A stretch of 64,000 nucleotides of DNA from Carnegiea gigantea (taxonomy: Eukaryota > Streptophyta > Magnoliopsida > Caryophyllales > Cactaceae). Under the pieces are notes generated by a model that worked only from the letters and a program-made list of their open reading frames with translations, was not told the DNA's origin and did no database searches. Position numbers and translations under genes: made by a program. Shown one piece after another: positions 1 through 11,376 of this stretch. How positions within the stretch are numbered: the stretch's first letter is position 1; every line of letters begins with the position of its first letter. The stretch is from assembly GCA_029747015.1 (NCBI GenBank), contig JAKOGI010002740.1:25404-89403 (forward strand). Direction: 5' to 3'.

Positions 1-194
1 TTTCTCAAAATTTTTTTTCTAAATTTCAAAATTTCTCTAAAAAAAAATTAATATTGCAATAATCTCCAAATATATTCATACATGTAAAGTTTTCAATCTA
101 CCAATAAAAGGTGCTAAATTAAATATTAAGTTCAACATATACGTTGCTTTAGATCTACACGCAAATTATATAAATTACACGAAAATCATATCAG

Positions 195-2028
195 TTAATC
201 AGAGTCAGATAAATTTGTGGGATCATCATCATTGTCATTTTGGGAGTCCTTTTCATCATCATCAGTGTTCAAGTCGATGTGGCTGAAAGAACCTGCACTT
301 TGACCTTTGAAAAATCTGAAAACTTTTTTCAGCATGCGCTCTGTCTTCCCTTGTTTCTTGGTTAGTTGAGTTATAACCTCTGCTTGCTTGGCTATGCTCT
401 TACTGAGGAGTTGCGCTTGCTCTCTTGGATCAAAATGCTCTGCTGATGAGTGACGTGCAGCTGCGATGGTAGCTGATTTCTTCAACTTCACCCCCTTCGT
501 ACCAAAACCGTATACGCGGCCTTTCTTTTTCAAATTTTCTTTCATCCAAAGCTCTTCTTAGGTCATAGGTGGCAATTGAGAGCTCCTTTGAGTTGCAGCT
601 TGAGAGTACTCCTGCCATTTGTTGTGATGGTCCTCCTGAAAATTTGCAAAAATAAATAAATTTCATACTAAACCTACAATTGTAATGTATGATTCATCTC
701 TGAATAAAATATGCCAAATTGAACTTACAAATTTTTTTGCAGATTTTTTATCGACAAATGTTTTGTCTTTCACCTTGCAGTGGGTGTCCTTAAACAATTC
801 CTCACATGTGGGTTCCCTACATAATGTTTTGGCCTAAAGAGAAAAAAAAAGTAACCAGCTATTAAATATAAAACAAGGACGAGAACCGTAACTCATACCA
901 TACATTATATATAAGAAATACGCTTTTTAATAATCACATTCCTTACTAGGCGTCTTTTCCTTTCACTAATCGGAACTGAGCCACATGTATGTAACGAAGG
1001 ACCAAAACCTTCAGCATCACTCAATCGATTCTTTTTATTTTGTTGGCTCAATTTCTTGAACTTGTCATCCTCAATCCAATGTTTAAGCATCTCATTCCAA
1101 ACACTAGGTGGTAACCACTTCGGCTTTTTGTTGTACTTTCTGGCATATCCAAGAATGTCCCTAAGTCGAGCTGCCCCTCTGTACTCAAAGTTACGCCGTA
1201 TCTGCGCTTCATTGTCTGGATGCCAGTAGTAGTGTTTCTGTGGCAAAATTGGAGTATATTAGTAATTAAACATCTCAAACAATCCAATGACAACTTTGAA
1301 ATTCGTTGTATAGAAAATTAACCTTAAATTCATTAAACCATATATCTCTATGAGATTGTGGAACTTCTCCCCACGTGGTCCAAGCACGTGGGTACTTACC
1401 TGCAAAACTTTCCACAATTTTCTGAACTACACCCTGGTATGGAACAAAACTAAGAGCAAAAAAAGCATTTGTGAAAAGTAATTACTGTAGGCATTAAAAA
1501 AATATGATTAGTGAAGAAGTTACAAAGTTTGTAATGAACTAACGTGTCACCATCGGGTTGTAAATATATCTTATTAATGGTGCTTGCAGTTTCACTATCA
1601 GGTGCAGGACTGTGTCTATCTCTTCCTACCCCTTCATTTTGGACCCCTTCGTTGTGCACTGAGTGGCTTGGCATTCTAGGTTGCCCCATCATCTGATTAC
1701 CGTTGAAATGTGGACTAACAGTGCCAAACTGTTGATAAAGTAATGGAGTAGCTGAAGTACCACCCATGTAAGGAATATTGGGTTAGATTGGTGTCTGCAT
1801 ACCCGCACCGAAAAAAGGTGGTTGCATATGGGGTTGCTCATTCATACTACCGTAATAATTTCCGAATGGTTGAGTTGGATCAAGAAAACCTCCAAACATT
1901 CCACTGAAGGTGTTTGTTTCATAATTTTGATCAGCAGGATCATACTGTGGAGTCGGTTGTGGTGCTCCTCTACCCGCATCATTCCTGACCGTTCGACCAC
2001 GACCACGTCCACCATTGAGTCCAGACAT
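195..2028 (-). pseudogene. TNPA-like second CACTA protein (plant transposase Ptta/En/Spm type), five exons
   Basis: This is the gene downstream of the transposase in CACTA elements; related proteins bind the subterminal repeats. I place exons at 2028-1544, 1449-1323, 1237-947, 833-729 and 635-195, with GT..AG introns and phases that join cleanly to about 482 codons. The N-terminus is Gly/Arg-rich (GGRGRGR), then Gln/Pro/Asn-rich. The middle (KHYYWHPDNEAQIRRNFEYR onward, with PKWLPPSVWNEML) is the conserved transposase core, followed by an FVDKKSAKKF block. The C-terminus has a Gln/Lys-rich, probably coiled-coil stretch and an acidic tail (NTDDDEKD). Two in-frame TAA stops break it, at 1783-1785 and 558-560. 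The family is clear; exon ends are inferred from splice motifs and frame. Confidence 0.85.
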
Positions 2029-2188
2029 CTAACAAATAAGAACAAAATAAAAAAAATACAACCTTACCAATATTTATAGTATTGTCAGTGAAAAAATTAC
2101 ATGACATATGTTCAATTGTTTTTCTGGGTTTGCAATTAAGAAAAACTCCATACACAGACATAAATATCCATACATCGAAAATATTAAA

Positions 2189-5100
2189 TCAATCATTATG
2201 GGACACATCGTCATCGCCATCGTCATCATCATCACTTTGCAATGCCATATTTTCATCATCATAATCATTATCAGTGTCTTCAGGTTCATCCTCCCTTTCA
2301 CCTTCTTCATCCTCGTCATCACCATTCCCATCATGATCATCACCCCAATCATGTCCATCAACATCATCAGCTTCTGCAGTTTCATCAACTAATGTTGTCG
2401 CTATTACATTATCCACATTCATGGTTGTCATTCCAAACTACTGATAGGCAAGTTCTAGATTATCCTTATCTTTAGGAGCACCGCGCGGTTTGTTTGGTAT
2501 AGCTACCCACCAATTCGCTTTTCCTGATATCCCCTCAGGGTACTTAACATATACCACTTGGGTTGCAGTATCAGCAAATATGAATGGGTCAAACTTTCTG
2601 TAGCGTCTAGTATGATTAACCTCGGGATATGGGGTAAATTTAGGATAACGCAGCCCCCGAGGAACATCCGGGTCAAACCACTCACAATTAAAAAGTACAC
2701 ATTTTTTAATTGGCTCACCCGTGAATTCAACACAAATAATTTCGTGAAGTATGCCATAATAATCCCCTGCTACTTCATCACCTTCGCCAACTCCTTTGAC
2801 ACACACGCCACAATTATATGTTGCTTTACCTTCATTTCTAGCCTTGGTATGAAATTAATAACCATTAACTTTATACCCATAAAAGCATTCCACTACCATA
2901 AGCGGTCCATAAGGTAAGTTTACCAGAAAATCATGCCTCTCATCATTAAACACCCGATAAGAATTTGCCTATGAAAAAATAAGGTAATCATCTTTACAGC
3001 TAGAAAAATATTTTGTAGGAGTTGAAGGTTACTTGAGACAAATTACTTACATTATACTCAAATCATTGTGCAAAATTTGCCTCAATAAACAAGTCAACTT
3101 CCACATCACTCGCGTTTGGATTGTGGCCGTGAAATTGATGCCTGAACCAACTGTAATATTTAATGAATGAAATTAAATATTTATCACTGAACAATTAGTA
3201 AGTATTCAAATGAAACTTTCAGTAATTGGTATACTTACTCCAAATATGGTTACACTTCATCACAATTCAGTAAAATGTGAAGACGTGCGACACGATACTC
3301 AGGTTCAGTAAGATATCTTCTTCCTCGTTTTCCAAACGGAGTACCCTTACGGTTGAACACTGAAAGAGTTCGCATTTGTCGTTCGGGTTGTTGCAGATCC
3401 TCATTACGCCCAATACTCGGGCAATGCAAGTTTGATTCAAAATAATACTCAGCGAAATGTTTGATCTCAAATGCTAAGTATGCGTTAACCATAGATGCCT
3501 CCACACGAGCTTTATTCTTTGTCGTAGGCTTCATCCAGCCAAAGTACCTCTCAAACGGATACATCCATCGATATTGAACAGGACCACCCAACAAAGCTTC
3601 TTCGGCTAAATGAATGGGCAAATGTTCCATGACATTCCAAAATTCAGGCGGAAAATTTTTCTCCAACTTACAAAGAATTATAACAATGTTCTTGTTCATC
3701 TCTTCCAGCATGCTCACGTGTAACTCACTGGAGCATAAGTTTCTGAAAAACTCACTTAATTCGACCAAGGGTCCCAATACATCTTCCGGAAGAGCAGCAA
3801 AAGCTACTGGAAGAAGATTCTCCAGGAACACATGATGACCATGACTTTTCATATTTTGCAACTTTGTATTAGATGGATCCACCCAATTTCACACATTAGA
3901 ACAATAACCATCAGGCACATGAACCTCTCGCAATCATTGGCAGACAGCCCTTTTTTGAGGTAATGACAGTGCAAACTTGGCTTTTGGCTTACACAATCTA
4001 TCAGTTGACCCTCTTGTAACCAAGTTCAACTCTTGCCTACTACACAAAATAGACATATCCATTCTTGTTTTGATATCGTCCTTTGTTTTTCCGGGCACAT
4101 CCATCACTGTGTTTATAATATTTTCACTGAAATTTTTCTCTATATGCATAACATCAAGGGTATGCCTCAGAAGTTGATGCTTCCAATACGGCAACTCCCA
4201 AAAGATACTTTGTTTTGTCCAATTATGTTCATTTTCGTCAAATCCCGGAATTTGAAAATGGATATCTTCAGTCACTTTAGGCAATGTCGACACTATTTCA
4301 GACAACATTTCACCAGAAATCCTTTGGGGAGGGCCAATGTGTACGCTCTTTCCTTTATGGAAGGCAACTTTATTAGCTCTAAAGCAATGATTTCGAGGCA
4401 AGAACCGACGATGGCAATCAAACCAAGAGGGCTTTCGGCCATGCTGGAACTGGAATGCACAATTTTGGTTCATACAAATCGGACAAGCTAACAACCCATG
4501 AGTACTCCATCCGGATAACATACTATATGCTGGAAAATCATTAATTGTCCACATCAATGCGACATGCAATCTAAAAGTTTCCCCGTATGAAACATCAAAT
4601 GTATCAATCCCAACATCCCACAGCATTTTCAACTCATCAATTAAGGGCTGCAAGTACACATCAATCCTATTCTTCGGATTTGATGGGCCCGGACTAAGAC
4701 AATTTAAAAATATGTATGGAGTTGTCATACACATATTTGGAGGCAAGTTGTAAGGTGTAACTACCATTGGCCACACAGAATATGCTCTTCCAGACGTAGA
4801 AAATGGTGTGAAACCATCAGCACAAAGACCTAACCTTATATTTCGAGGCTCTGCAGCGAAATTCGGATACTTTTGATCAAAATGCTTCCAAGCTAATCCA
4901 TCTGATGGATGTCGGGGAACACCTGATTCTTGGCGGTGCTCATGATGCCATCTCATATGAACGGCAGTCCTTTTCGACGCATACAGTCGTTGCAATCTTG
5001 GGATTAAAGGCAGATAGTGCATTTTTGCATATGAAACAACCTTATTACCTCGTTGGTTGGATTTCCTTGGTAAATATCTTGCACGTCCACAAAACTTACA

Positions 5101-5811
5101 TGCGGACATCCCCTCATCATGTTTATAATAAAGCATGCAACCGTTCGGACAACAATCAATTTCCTGAACATCCATACCTAAATCTCTCACTTTTCTGAGT
5201 TGTTGATGATAATTTTTTGGAATGCCACTTTCAGAAGGGCATATGTCTTTCATCAGGTCAACAACTTCATTGAAACAACGTTGAGACATGTTGTTCCCCG
5301 ATTTAATACTAAGTAGTCTCATAGATGTTTCAAGTTCAGTTATGTTGCACCCTTCATACAACGGTTTTTGGGCAGACTCAAGCATAGTATAAAATGCCTC
5401 AGGATTTGCGTCCTGATGGCTACTCATGTTCATTTGATTAGTTTGGAAGGCAGCATGAAGCATGTTCTCCATATGATTATGATCGGTGTGATCGGAATCA
5501 AAATTCATAGAATGTGAACTACTTGCACCCCCTGCTTCCGAATTATCTTCTTCCCCATGACTTGTCCAATACCAATAATTCTTGACAAACCCCTTTCTAT
5601 ACAAATGTGACTTTACAACATCAGGTGTAAAATATTGCATATTTTTGCACTGCGCACATGGACATCTGTGAACTCCATTAACTCTATACTCCTCTTGATT
5701 TCGTGCAAATTCATCAAATATATTAATTCCCATCAACCACTCATCTCTAAGTCCATATCCATTAGGATTTCTTCTACTATACATCCATTGACAATGCAAC
5801 GGCCCATCCAT
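2189..5811 (-). pseudogene. TNP2-type CACTA transposase with six in-frame stops
   Basis: This is the transposase of the element. The N-terminus has a transposase-associated domain (MDGPLHCQWMY, with Cys pair CPCAQC). A Cys-rich segment (DCCPNGCMLYY) and the TNP2 catalytic region follow, then a DUF4218 block in 3882-3250 (KSHGHHVFLENLLPVAF, YPFERYFGWMK) and a DUF4216 block in 2806-2500 (DYYGILHEI). The tail is strongly acidic (Asp/Glu runs, 2189-2431). Exons 5811-3239, 3150-3051 and 2968-2189 join in frame across GT..AG introns, giving about 1,150 codons, normal for the family. In-frame stops lie at 3934, 3889, 3250, 3063, 2855 and 2438. At least two replace a conserved Trp (TGG to TGA) and one probably a Gln (CAA to TAA). 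No frameshift was seen, so decay looks recent. Confidence 0.92.
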
Positions 5812-5894
5812 ATCTTGTTAATATGATTGCCTTGATTGTTATGTAAACTACAACCAATTACAATAAAAATTTTTTAGAAGTCTATTTAACCAGT

Positions 5895-5900
<6 letters not shown>

Positions 5901-5941
<41 letters not shown>
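5901..5941. repeat. (TA)n microsatellite
   Basis: An uninterrupted run of TA dinucleotides of about 40 bp lies just upstream of the transposase start in the CACTA leader. Confidence 0.95.
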
Positions 5942-5945
<4 letters not shown>

Positions 5946-6098
5946 TACATAAAAATATATATATATTACATAAAAATATATTTAATAGAACTATTAAATA
6001 TATCACAACGCAGCCAAATAAGCATCATACATAAATTACACAATATTTTACTCCATTTGTTCAAAAAAATACACTTAATAAATAAACTTAAAATTGAA

Positions 6099-7608
6099 TG
6101 TAATTCACATTCATATTTTACGACACAAATAAAGTACATATTAAACCAACCAAATCATCCGAACAATTAATCATTTCTCAAGAAAACAATATTATTCGCA
6201 TACTTATCAAAAATTAATATACATAACAAATTGAATCTAAAACGAACATACTTAACATTCCTAAAACATGTACTAAAACAAAACATATATTACACATGCT
6301 TACGCACTCACAACTATTTCAATTATTCAAATCAACATACATTACATATTAAATTAAAGTTATATTATACTTGTTTTCTATCAAAATAAATTCTCACAAA
6401 ACCTAAAATACAACAATGAATAGAATTAAACATATACGGTACAAAAAATAAATTTAGCATAATAATATTATTTAATATCTACATATGCGTCAATAAGCAT
6501 CAACCACAAATTAAACACCGTAGCAAATTTAAATCAATCTATACTTAACATACTTAAATCTCGCAAAAATATAACAAAAATTCTTCATATATAGAACAAA
6601 TTATACAAAAATTAAATCATACCACAAAAAATATTCATGCGTAACATATTTAGCATTTTATAATAAACAAACTTATTTCACTTAAATTATTCATTTTAAT
6701 AAAACATAATATACATACTTAACATATTTAACATTTTCAAATAACCAAATAATTATTGCAGATCTGCATACTTAACATGTTTTACTCCTATTATTGTAAT
6801 ATACATATTTAATAAATTAAACAAAAAATTAACGTTATTCAAATTCATATTCATGTAATTCACATCCATATTTTACGACACAAATAAAGTACATATTAAA
6901 CCAACCAAATCATCCGAACAATTAATCATTTCTCAAGAAAACAATATTATTCGCATATTTGCCAAAAATTAATATACATAACAAATTGAATCTAAAACGA
7001 ACATACTTGACATTCCTAAAACATTTACTAAAACAAAACATATATTACACATGCTTACGCACTCACAACTATTTCAATTATTCAAATCAACATACATTAC
7101 ATATTAAATTAAAGTTATATTATACTTGTTTTCTATCAAAATAAATTCTCACTAAACCTAAAATACAACAATGAATAGAATTAAACATATACGGTACAAA
7201 AAATAAATTCAGCATAATAATATTATTTAATGTCTACATACGCGTCAATAAGCATCAACCACAAATTAAACACCTTAGCAAATTTAAATCAATCTATACT
7301 TAACATACTTAAATCTCGCAAAAATATATCAAAAATTCTTCATATATAGAACAAATTATAAAAAAATTAAATCATACCTCAAAAAATATTCATGCATAAC
7401 ATATTTAACATTTTATAATAAACAAACTTGTTTCACTTAAATTATTTATTTTAATAAAACATAATATACATACTTAACATATTTAACATTTTCAAATAAC
7501 CAAATAATTATTGCAGATCTACATGCTTAACATGTTTTACTCCTATTATTGTAATATACATATTCAATAAATTAAACAAAAAATTAGCGTTATTCAAATT
7601 CATATTCA
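6099..7608. repeat. Two-copy 755-bp tandem duplication in the CACTA leader
   Basis: Unit 1 runs 6099-6853 and unit 2 runs 6854-7608. Both begin TGTAATTCACAT and both end GTTATTCAAATTCATATTCA, so the period is exactly 755 bp. The copies differ at only scattered positions, for example CATTCATATT against CATCCATATT and ACATGTACT against ACATTTACT. The near identity points to a duplication younger than most other events in this window. Confidence 0.95.
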
Positions 7609-8055
7609 ACGGAAAAAATAAATTATTCAAACTAAACAAACATGCTTCTACTAATTTTCACACACCCGAAAAATGAACATAACATATCAAATTAACACAA
7701 CTTGAAAGCGCAACAATTCTACTAACCTTCACACACCCGAAAAATCAATCAGATTATAGACGGTGACGGCACTAGCGGCGGCGATAGCGGTGGCACTGGC
7801 GGCGGCAAAACATGAAAAACAAAGACAGTAAAAAATATCAATTAACTTAACTATTTTAATTTCAAACAATAACTTAAGCGAAAATATCACTTACCATTAA
7901 ATTTTTCGATGAACAAAAACTGAAGATCTCACTTTCTCTCTCTTCCTTCTCCTCCTCCTCCTCCCTCTCTCTCTTTTCGCACAACTTGCTCTCTCTAATT
8001 CTCAAATACCGTTCGAAAATTTCCCCTCCCCCCAAATTTAAAGTCGGGCAAGCCA

Positions 8056-8248
8056 AAAGCTCGAGATCCGCGTCGGAAATCCGACGGATTCCGACGGATT
8101 CTGACGGAATTCCGTCGGAAATTCCGTCGGATTTTCCGACGGAGCTCGAGCCTGTCGGATTTTCCGTCTGATTTTCGAAACTCTGACGGAATTACGCCTA
8201 TCTGACGCGTCGCTTTTTCTGTCGGAGCTGAGCAACGTTTTCGTAGTG
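8056..8248 (-). repeat. CACTA subterminal repeats and terminal inverted repeat end
   Basis: The core CCGACGGA and its complement TCCGTCGG recur many times on both strands between 8056 and 8230, often as palindromes such as GGAATTCCGTCGG. The block ends at the CACTAC terminus (GTAGTG at 8243-8248 on the plus strand). In En/Spm elements such repeats are the binding sites of the TNPA protein; that role here is inferred from position and form. Confidence 0.88.
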
Positions 8249-8419
8249 TAAAATGTATTTAAACCACCTTGAAGATAGGTGATTAGAGTCACCAAGTTGC
8301 TGCACTTGCTGTCTGGAACCGATGGGTTGCGGCCTTAATATTCTATGAGTTTTCTCACAACTTGAATGGCCTCTTGGACGTCCTTGGGATTGGATTGCCT
8401 TTGAACTTGATCACCTTCA
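8249..8419. other. Unassigned 171 bp between the CACTA end and the Athila pol fragment
   Basis: This stretch does not read as the reverse-transcriptase region that should precede the Athila fragment. On the minus strand it holds a short open stretch with no recognised domain. It may be a leftover of another sequence into which the CACTA element inserted, or rearranged Athila sequence. Confidence 0.4.
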
Positions 8420-10575
8420 TTGCTTCCCATGGGTACATCAATAGAAGACATAATGGAAGTCTTTATGGATGATGTTTCTATGTATGGTATAACATTTGTC
8501 TATTGCTTGCATAATTTGTCCAAAGTCCTACAAAGATGTGAAGATAGGAATTTTATCTTGAATAGGGAGAAGTGCCATTTTATGGTGCAAGAGGGGGTTG
8601 TCCTAGGTCACATTGTCTCTCATAAAGGCATTAAGGTTGACAAAGCAAAGGTGGAGCTTATTGAAAAATTATCCCCACTAACTTCTATAGAGGGTGTGAG
8701 GCGTTTTCTTGAGCATGTCAGTTTTTACCCGTGGTTCATAAAAGATTTCTCAAAAATGGCAAAATCTCTCACCCATTTATTAGTTAAGGATGTGCCTTTT
8801 GATTTTAATGAAGAATGCTTAAGTGCTTTTCTCAGGTTAAAAGAGGCATTGATTACGGCTCCTGTGCTGCAAGCCCCAAATTGGGAGATTCCTTTTGAAG
8901 TGATGTGTGATGCAAGCGACACTGTACTGGGGGCTGTTCTAGGTCAAAGGAAGGGCAACAAGCCTTATGCTATTCACTATGTGAGCTGAATTGTAGATAA
9001 GGCTCAAGTAAATTGTGCCATGATAATGAAGGAGTTCTTAGCAGTTGTTTTTGCCTTGGAAAAGTTCCGGTCTTACTTGATCAATTCCAAGGTCATCATT
9101 TTCACTGACCATATTGCTTCAAAGCACCTCATATAGCAGTCTAATTCCAAGCCCCACCTAATCCAATGGGTTATTCTCCTCCAAGAGTTCAATCTGGAGA
9201 CTAAAGATAAGTCTGAGTTGGAGAATGTGGTTGTGGATCACTTATCTCACCTAGGCGGCAAGGCCACTCCTAGTGAGGAGCTCCCGATTGATGACTCCTT
9301 TTTAGATGATCAATTACTTGCCAATTCCCACTAAACCCCATGGTATGTTAATTTAGTAAACTTCAAAGTGTATGAGGTGACGCTTCCCGACTTCTCTTAT
9401 CAACAAAGGAAGAAATTCCTTTCTGATGTAAAAAATTATGTGTGGGAGAAGCCTCTTCTTTACAAGAGGTATGGAGATGGGGTATATAGAAGGTGTTTGC
9501 TGGAGGATGAATTTTATAGTATCCTAAACCATTTTCATGCTTCAACTTATGGTGGACAATTTGATTCGGACAAGACTCTTATAAAGGTTTTCCAAGCATG
9601 TCTTTGTTCGCCCACTTTCTTCAATGACGCAAGGAAATTTCTCATGACTTGTGACATATGTCAAAGAACGAGGAACATTTCCAAGAGACATGAGATGCCT
9701 CAAAGTGGAATTCTTGAGGTGGAGTTATTCAGTTTATGGGGGATTGACTTCATCTGTCCGTTTCCTCCTTCCCATAACAATCTCTACATCCTTGTTGCGG
9801 TTGACTATGTCTCTAAGAAGGTGGAAGCCATTGCCACCCCAACCAACGATTTTAATGTTGTTATCAAGTTCCTTAAGAAACATATTTTCACAAGATTTGG
9901 CACACCTAGAACGTTTTTGAGTGATAGTGAGACTCACTTTTACAACAAGCCACTTAAGTCGCTTTTGAAGAAATATGGGGTATTTCATAAAGTCGTCACA
10001 CCTTATCATCCCCCAAACAAGTGGCCAAGTCGAGCTTTCTAACTAAGAATTGAAGAGCATTTTGGAGAAGATTGTGAATCGATCCGGAAAGGATTGGTCT
10101 TTAAAACCTGATGATGCTCTTTGGGCCTACCAAACCGCTTATACGATTCCTTTAGGCACTACTCCATGCCGTATAGTGTTTGAAAAGTCTTGTCATTTAT
10201 TGATCGATTTATAGCAGAAACCCTACTGGGCAATTAAGTTACTCAATTTTGATCTTAAGGCAGCCGGTGAGAAGCAACTTTTGTAGTTATGTGAGCTTTA
10301 TGAGCTAAGACTTGAGGTATGAGAGTTCCCGCATTTACAAAGACAGGACCAGGTAATAACATGACAAACATATTCTGAAGAAGCGATTTGAGGAAGGTGA
10401 CATGGTCCTTTTATTTAATTCTATGTTGAGATTGTTTTCGGGCAAGCTGAGATCCCGGTGGTTGGGACCATTTCAAGTCATCAAGGTTCATCCTCATGGT
10501 GAAGTAGAAGCATGGAGTGAGTCCACCGGTGCATTCACGGTCAACGGATAGCGGCTCAAACCTTATTTTGTGGGC
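8420..10575 (+). pseudogene. Athila-type pol remnant: RT C-terminus, RNase H, integrase
   Basis: The first open stretch (8420-8986) carries the RT catalytic box as EVFMDDVSMYG, then the conserved KCHFMVQEGVVLGH and RRFLEHVSFYPWFIKDFSK segments, and enters RNase H at VMCDASDTVLGAVLGQ. A stop in TDHIASKHLI ends it. A later open stretch (9368-10039) holds the integrase: the zinc-binding CDICQRTRNISKRHEMPQ, the first catalytic Asp in WGIDFICPFP and the second in FLSDSETHF. The expected third catalytic residue region is lost in a frameshift near 10015. The integrase C-terminus continues in other frames to FTVNG..RLKPYF near 10565. The N-terminal half of RT, protease and gag are absent, so this copy cannot function. 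Confidence 0.9.
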
Positions 10576-11376
10576 GAGCCCATTGAAAAGGCCATAGTCC
10601 AGACACTTACTGATCCCATAGGCACATAGAAGGAAGGTTATGCTGTTGACCTTAAAAGAGTGCTTCTTATGAGGCAACCCAAGTCCTTTTATTGCTTTCA
10701 TCTTCATTTTTGGGTAGTTTTTACTTCTAAAAAAAAGAAGAAGGAAAAAAAAAATGGCCAAGAGTGTTCAGCAGTTCCTGACAGATGACACTACAAACCA
10801 CCGATATTCACTAATATGGGTTGTGGTCAATTTTTTTTTAATCAGTTAACACTGTTTGATATGCCATGGACTGACTGTATTTCAAAATACAATCCGTAGC
10901 ATACCTGCCTCGTCCGAAGAAAAATTCTGGCAACAGCCATAATGGTCAGACCATAGTGTCTCCCACAGACCATGATGGCTTGCTGCGTGCTGCGGTCAAG
11001 GGTTTTCTGACCGTGAAAACCTTTCCTTCTTCCCCATTTTCATCTTCTTCCTCGAGACTTTCTCTCTACCTCCTACTTTCTCTCTCTAAACAATCCATTG
11101 TTAAATCTTCAAACCCGCACCATTTTCTTCCAAATTTCATTTTAAATCACTCCATTTTCACTCTAAATCTTCTCCTTTCTCTAAATTTCTCACTTTTTCA
11201 CACCCAATTCATTTTCTTCTACATTTTCTATCCCCAATTCATCTACCTTTCACCCTTCCTCTATAACCATCTTCTTTGACCTCAAACGTCTTCACTTTTT
11301 TACTCAAATTCTTTGTTTTCCTTTCTCATACCTCATTCTTGAGGTTTTTGTTTAAATTTCTCACATTTCTACACCC
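10576..11376 (+). other. Spacer between Athila pol and the downstream ORF
   Basis: No gene is visible. It holds a palindrome-like motif of alternating GGTC/GACC around 10943-10978 that is also seen in the LTRs of the Athila elements here, followed by a pyrimidine-rich stretch (11020-11340) leading into the ORF. The minus-strand open frame over 10411-10761 is antisense to the integrase end and spacer and shows no domain. Confidence 0.6.

Larger units (their letters stand above)
5812..8056 (-). other. Transposase leader with probable long 5' UTR intron
   Basis: The roughly 2.2 kb between the transposase start and the subterminal repeats hold no credible gene. Reading on the minus strand there is a good donor (ATG/GTAAGTG near 7893) and a possible TTGTAG acceptor near 5850, just before the start codon. 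Most of this stretch could therefore be one leader intron. It is very AT-rich and holds a TA microsatellite, a 755-bp tandem duplication and a short GGC-rich patch (about 7755-7805). The intron is inferred from splice motifs only. Confidence 0.4.
1..8248 (-). mobile_element. CACTA (En/Spm) DNA transposon, 5' end at 8248, 3' end outside window
   Basis: Read on the minus strand, the element begins at 8248 with CACTACGAAAACGTTGC, a typical CACTA terminus, followed by about 190 bp of repeated CCGACGGA/TCCGTCGG units. Then come a long AT-rich leader, a TNP2-type transposase and a TNPA-type second gene, the usual two-gene order of En/Spm elements. The other terminus is not in the window: the 194 bp left of the TNPA stop are AT-rich and show no CACTA end. 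CACTA insertions duplicate 3 bp, so 8249-8251 (TAA) is the expected duplication, but the partner lies outside. Both genes carry point stops, so this copy is probably not autonomous, although every splice junction I could place still keeps frame. Confidence 0.93.

Noticed and set aside
1822..2475. Plus- and minus-strand frames rich in Ile/His/Met or Asp across 1822-2475
   Set aside because: They are antisense or shifted readings of the CACTA genes, mainly of the acidic GAT/GAC-rich tail of the transposase.
8038..8295. Minus-strand 85-codon frame across the CACTA terminus
   Set aside because: It reads through the subterminal repeats and out of the element; the composition follows the repeat units.
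10411..10761. Minus-strand 116-codon frame
   Set aside because: Antisense to the Athila integrase end and spacer, no domain.
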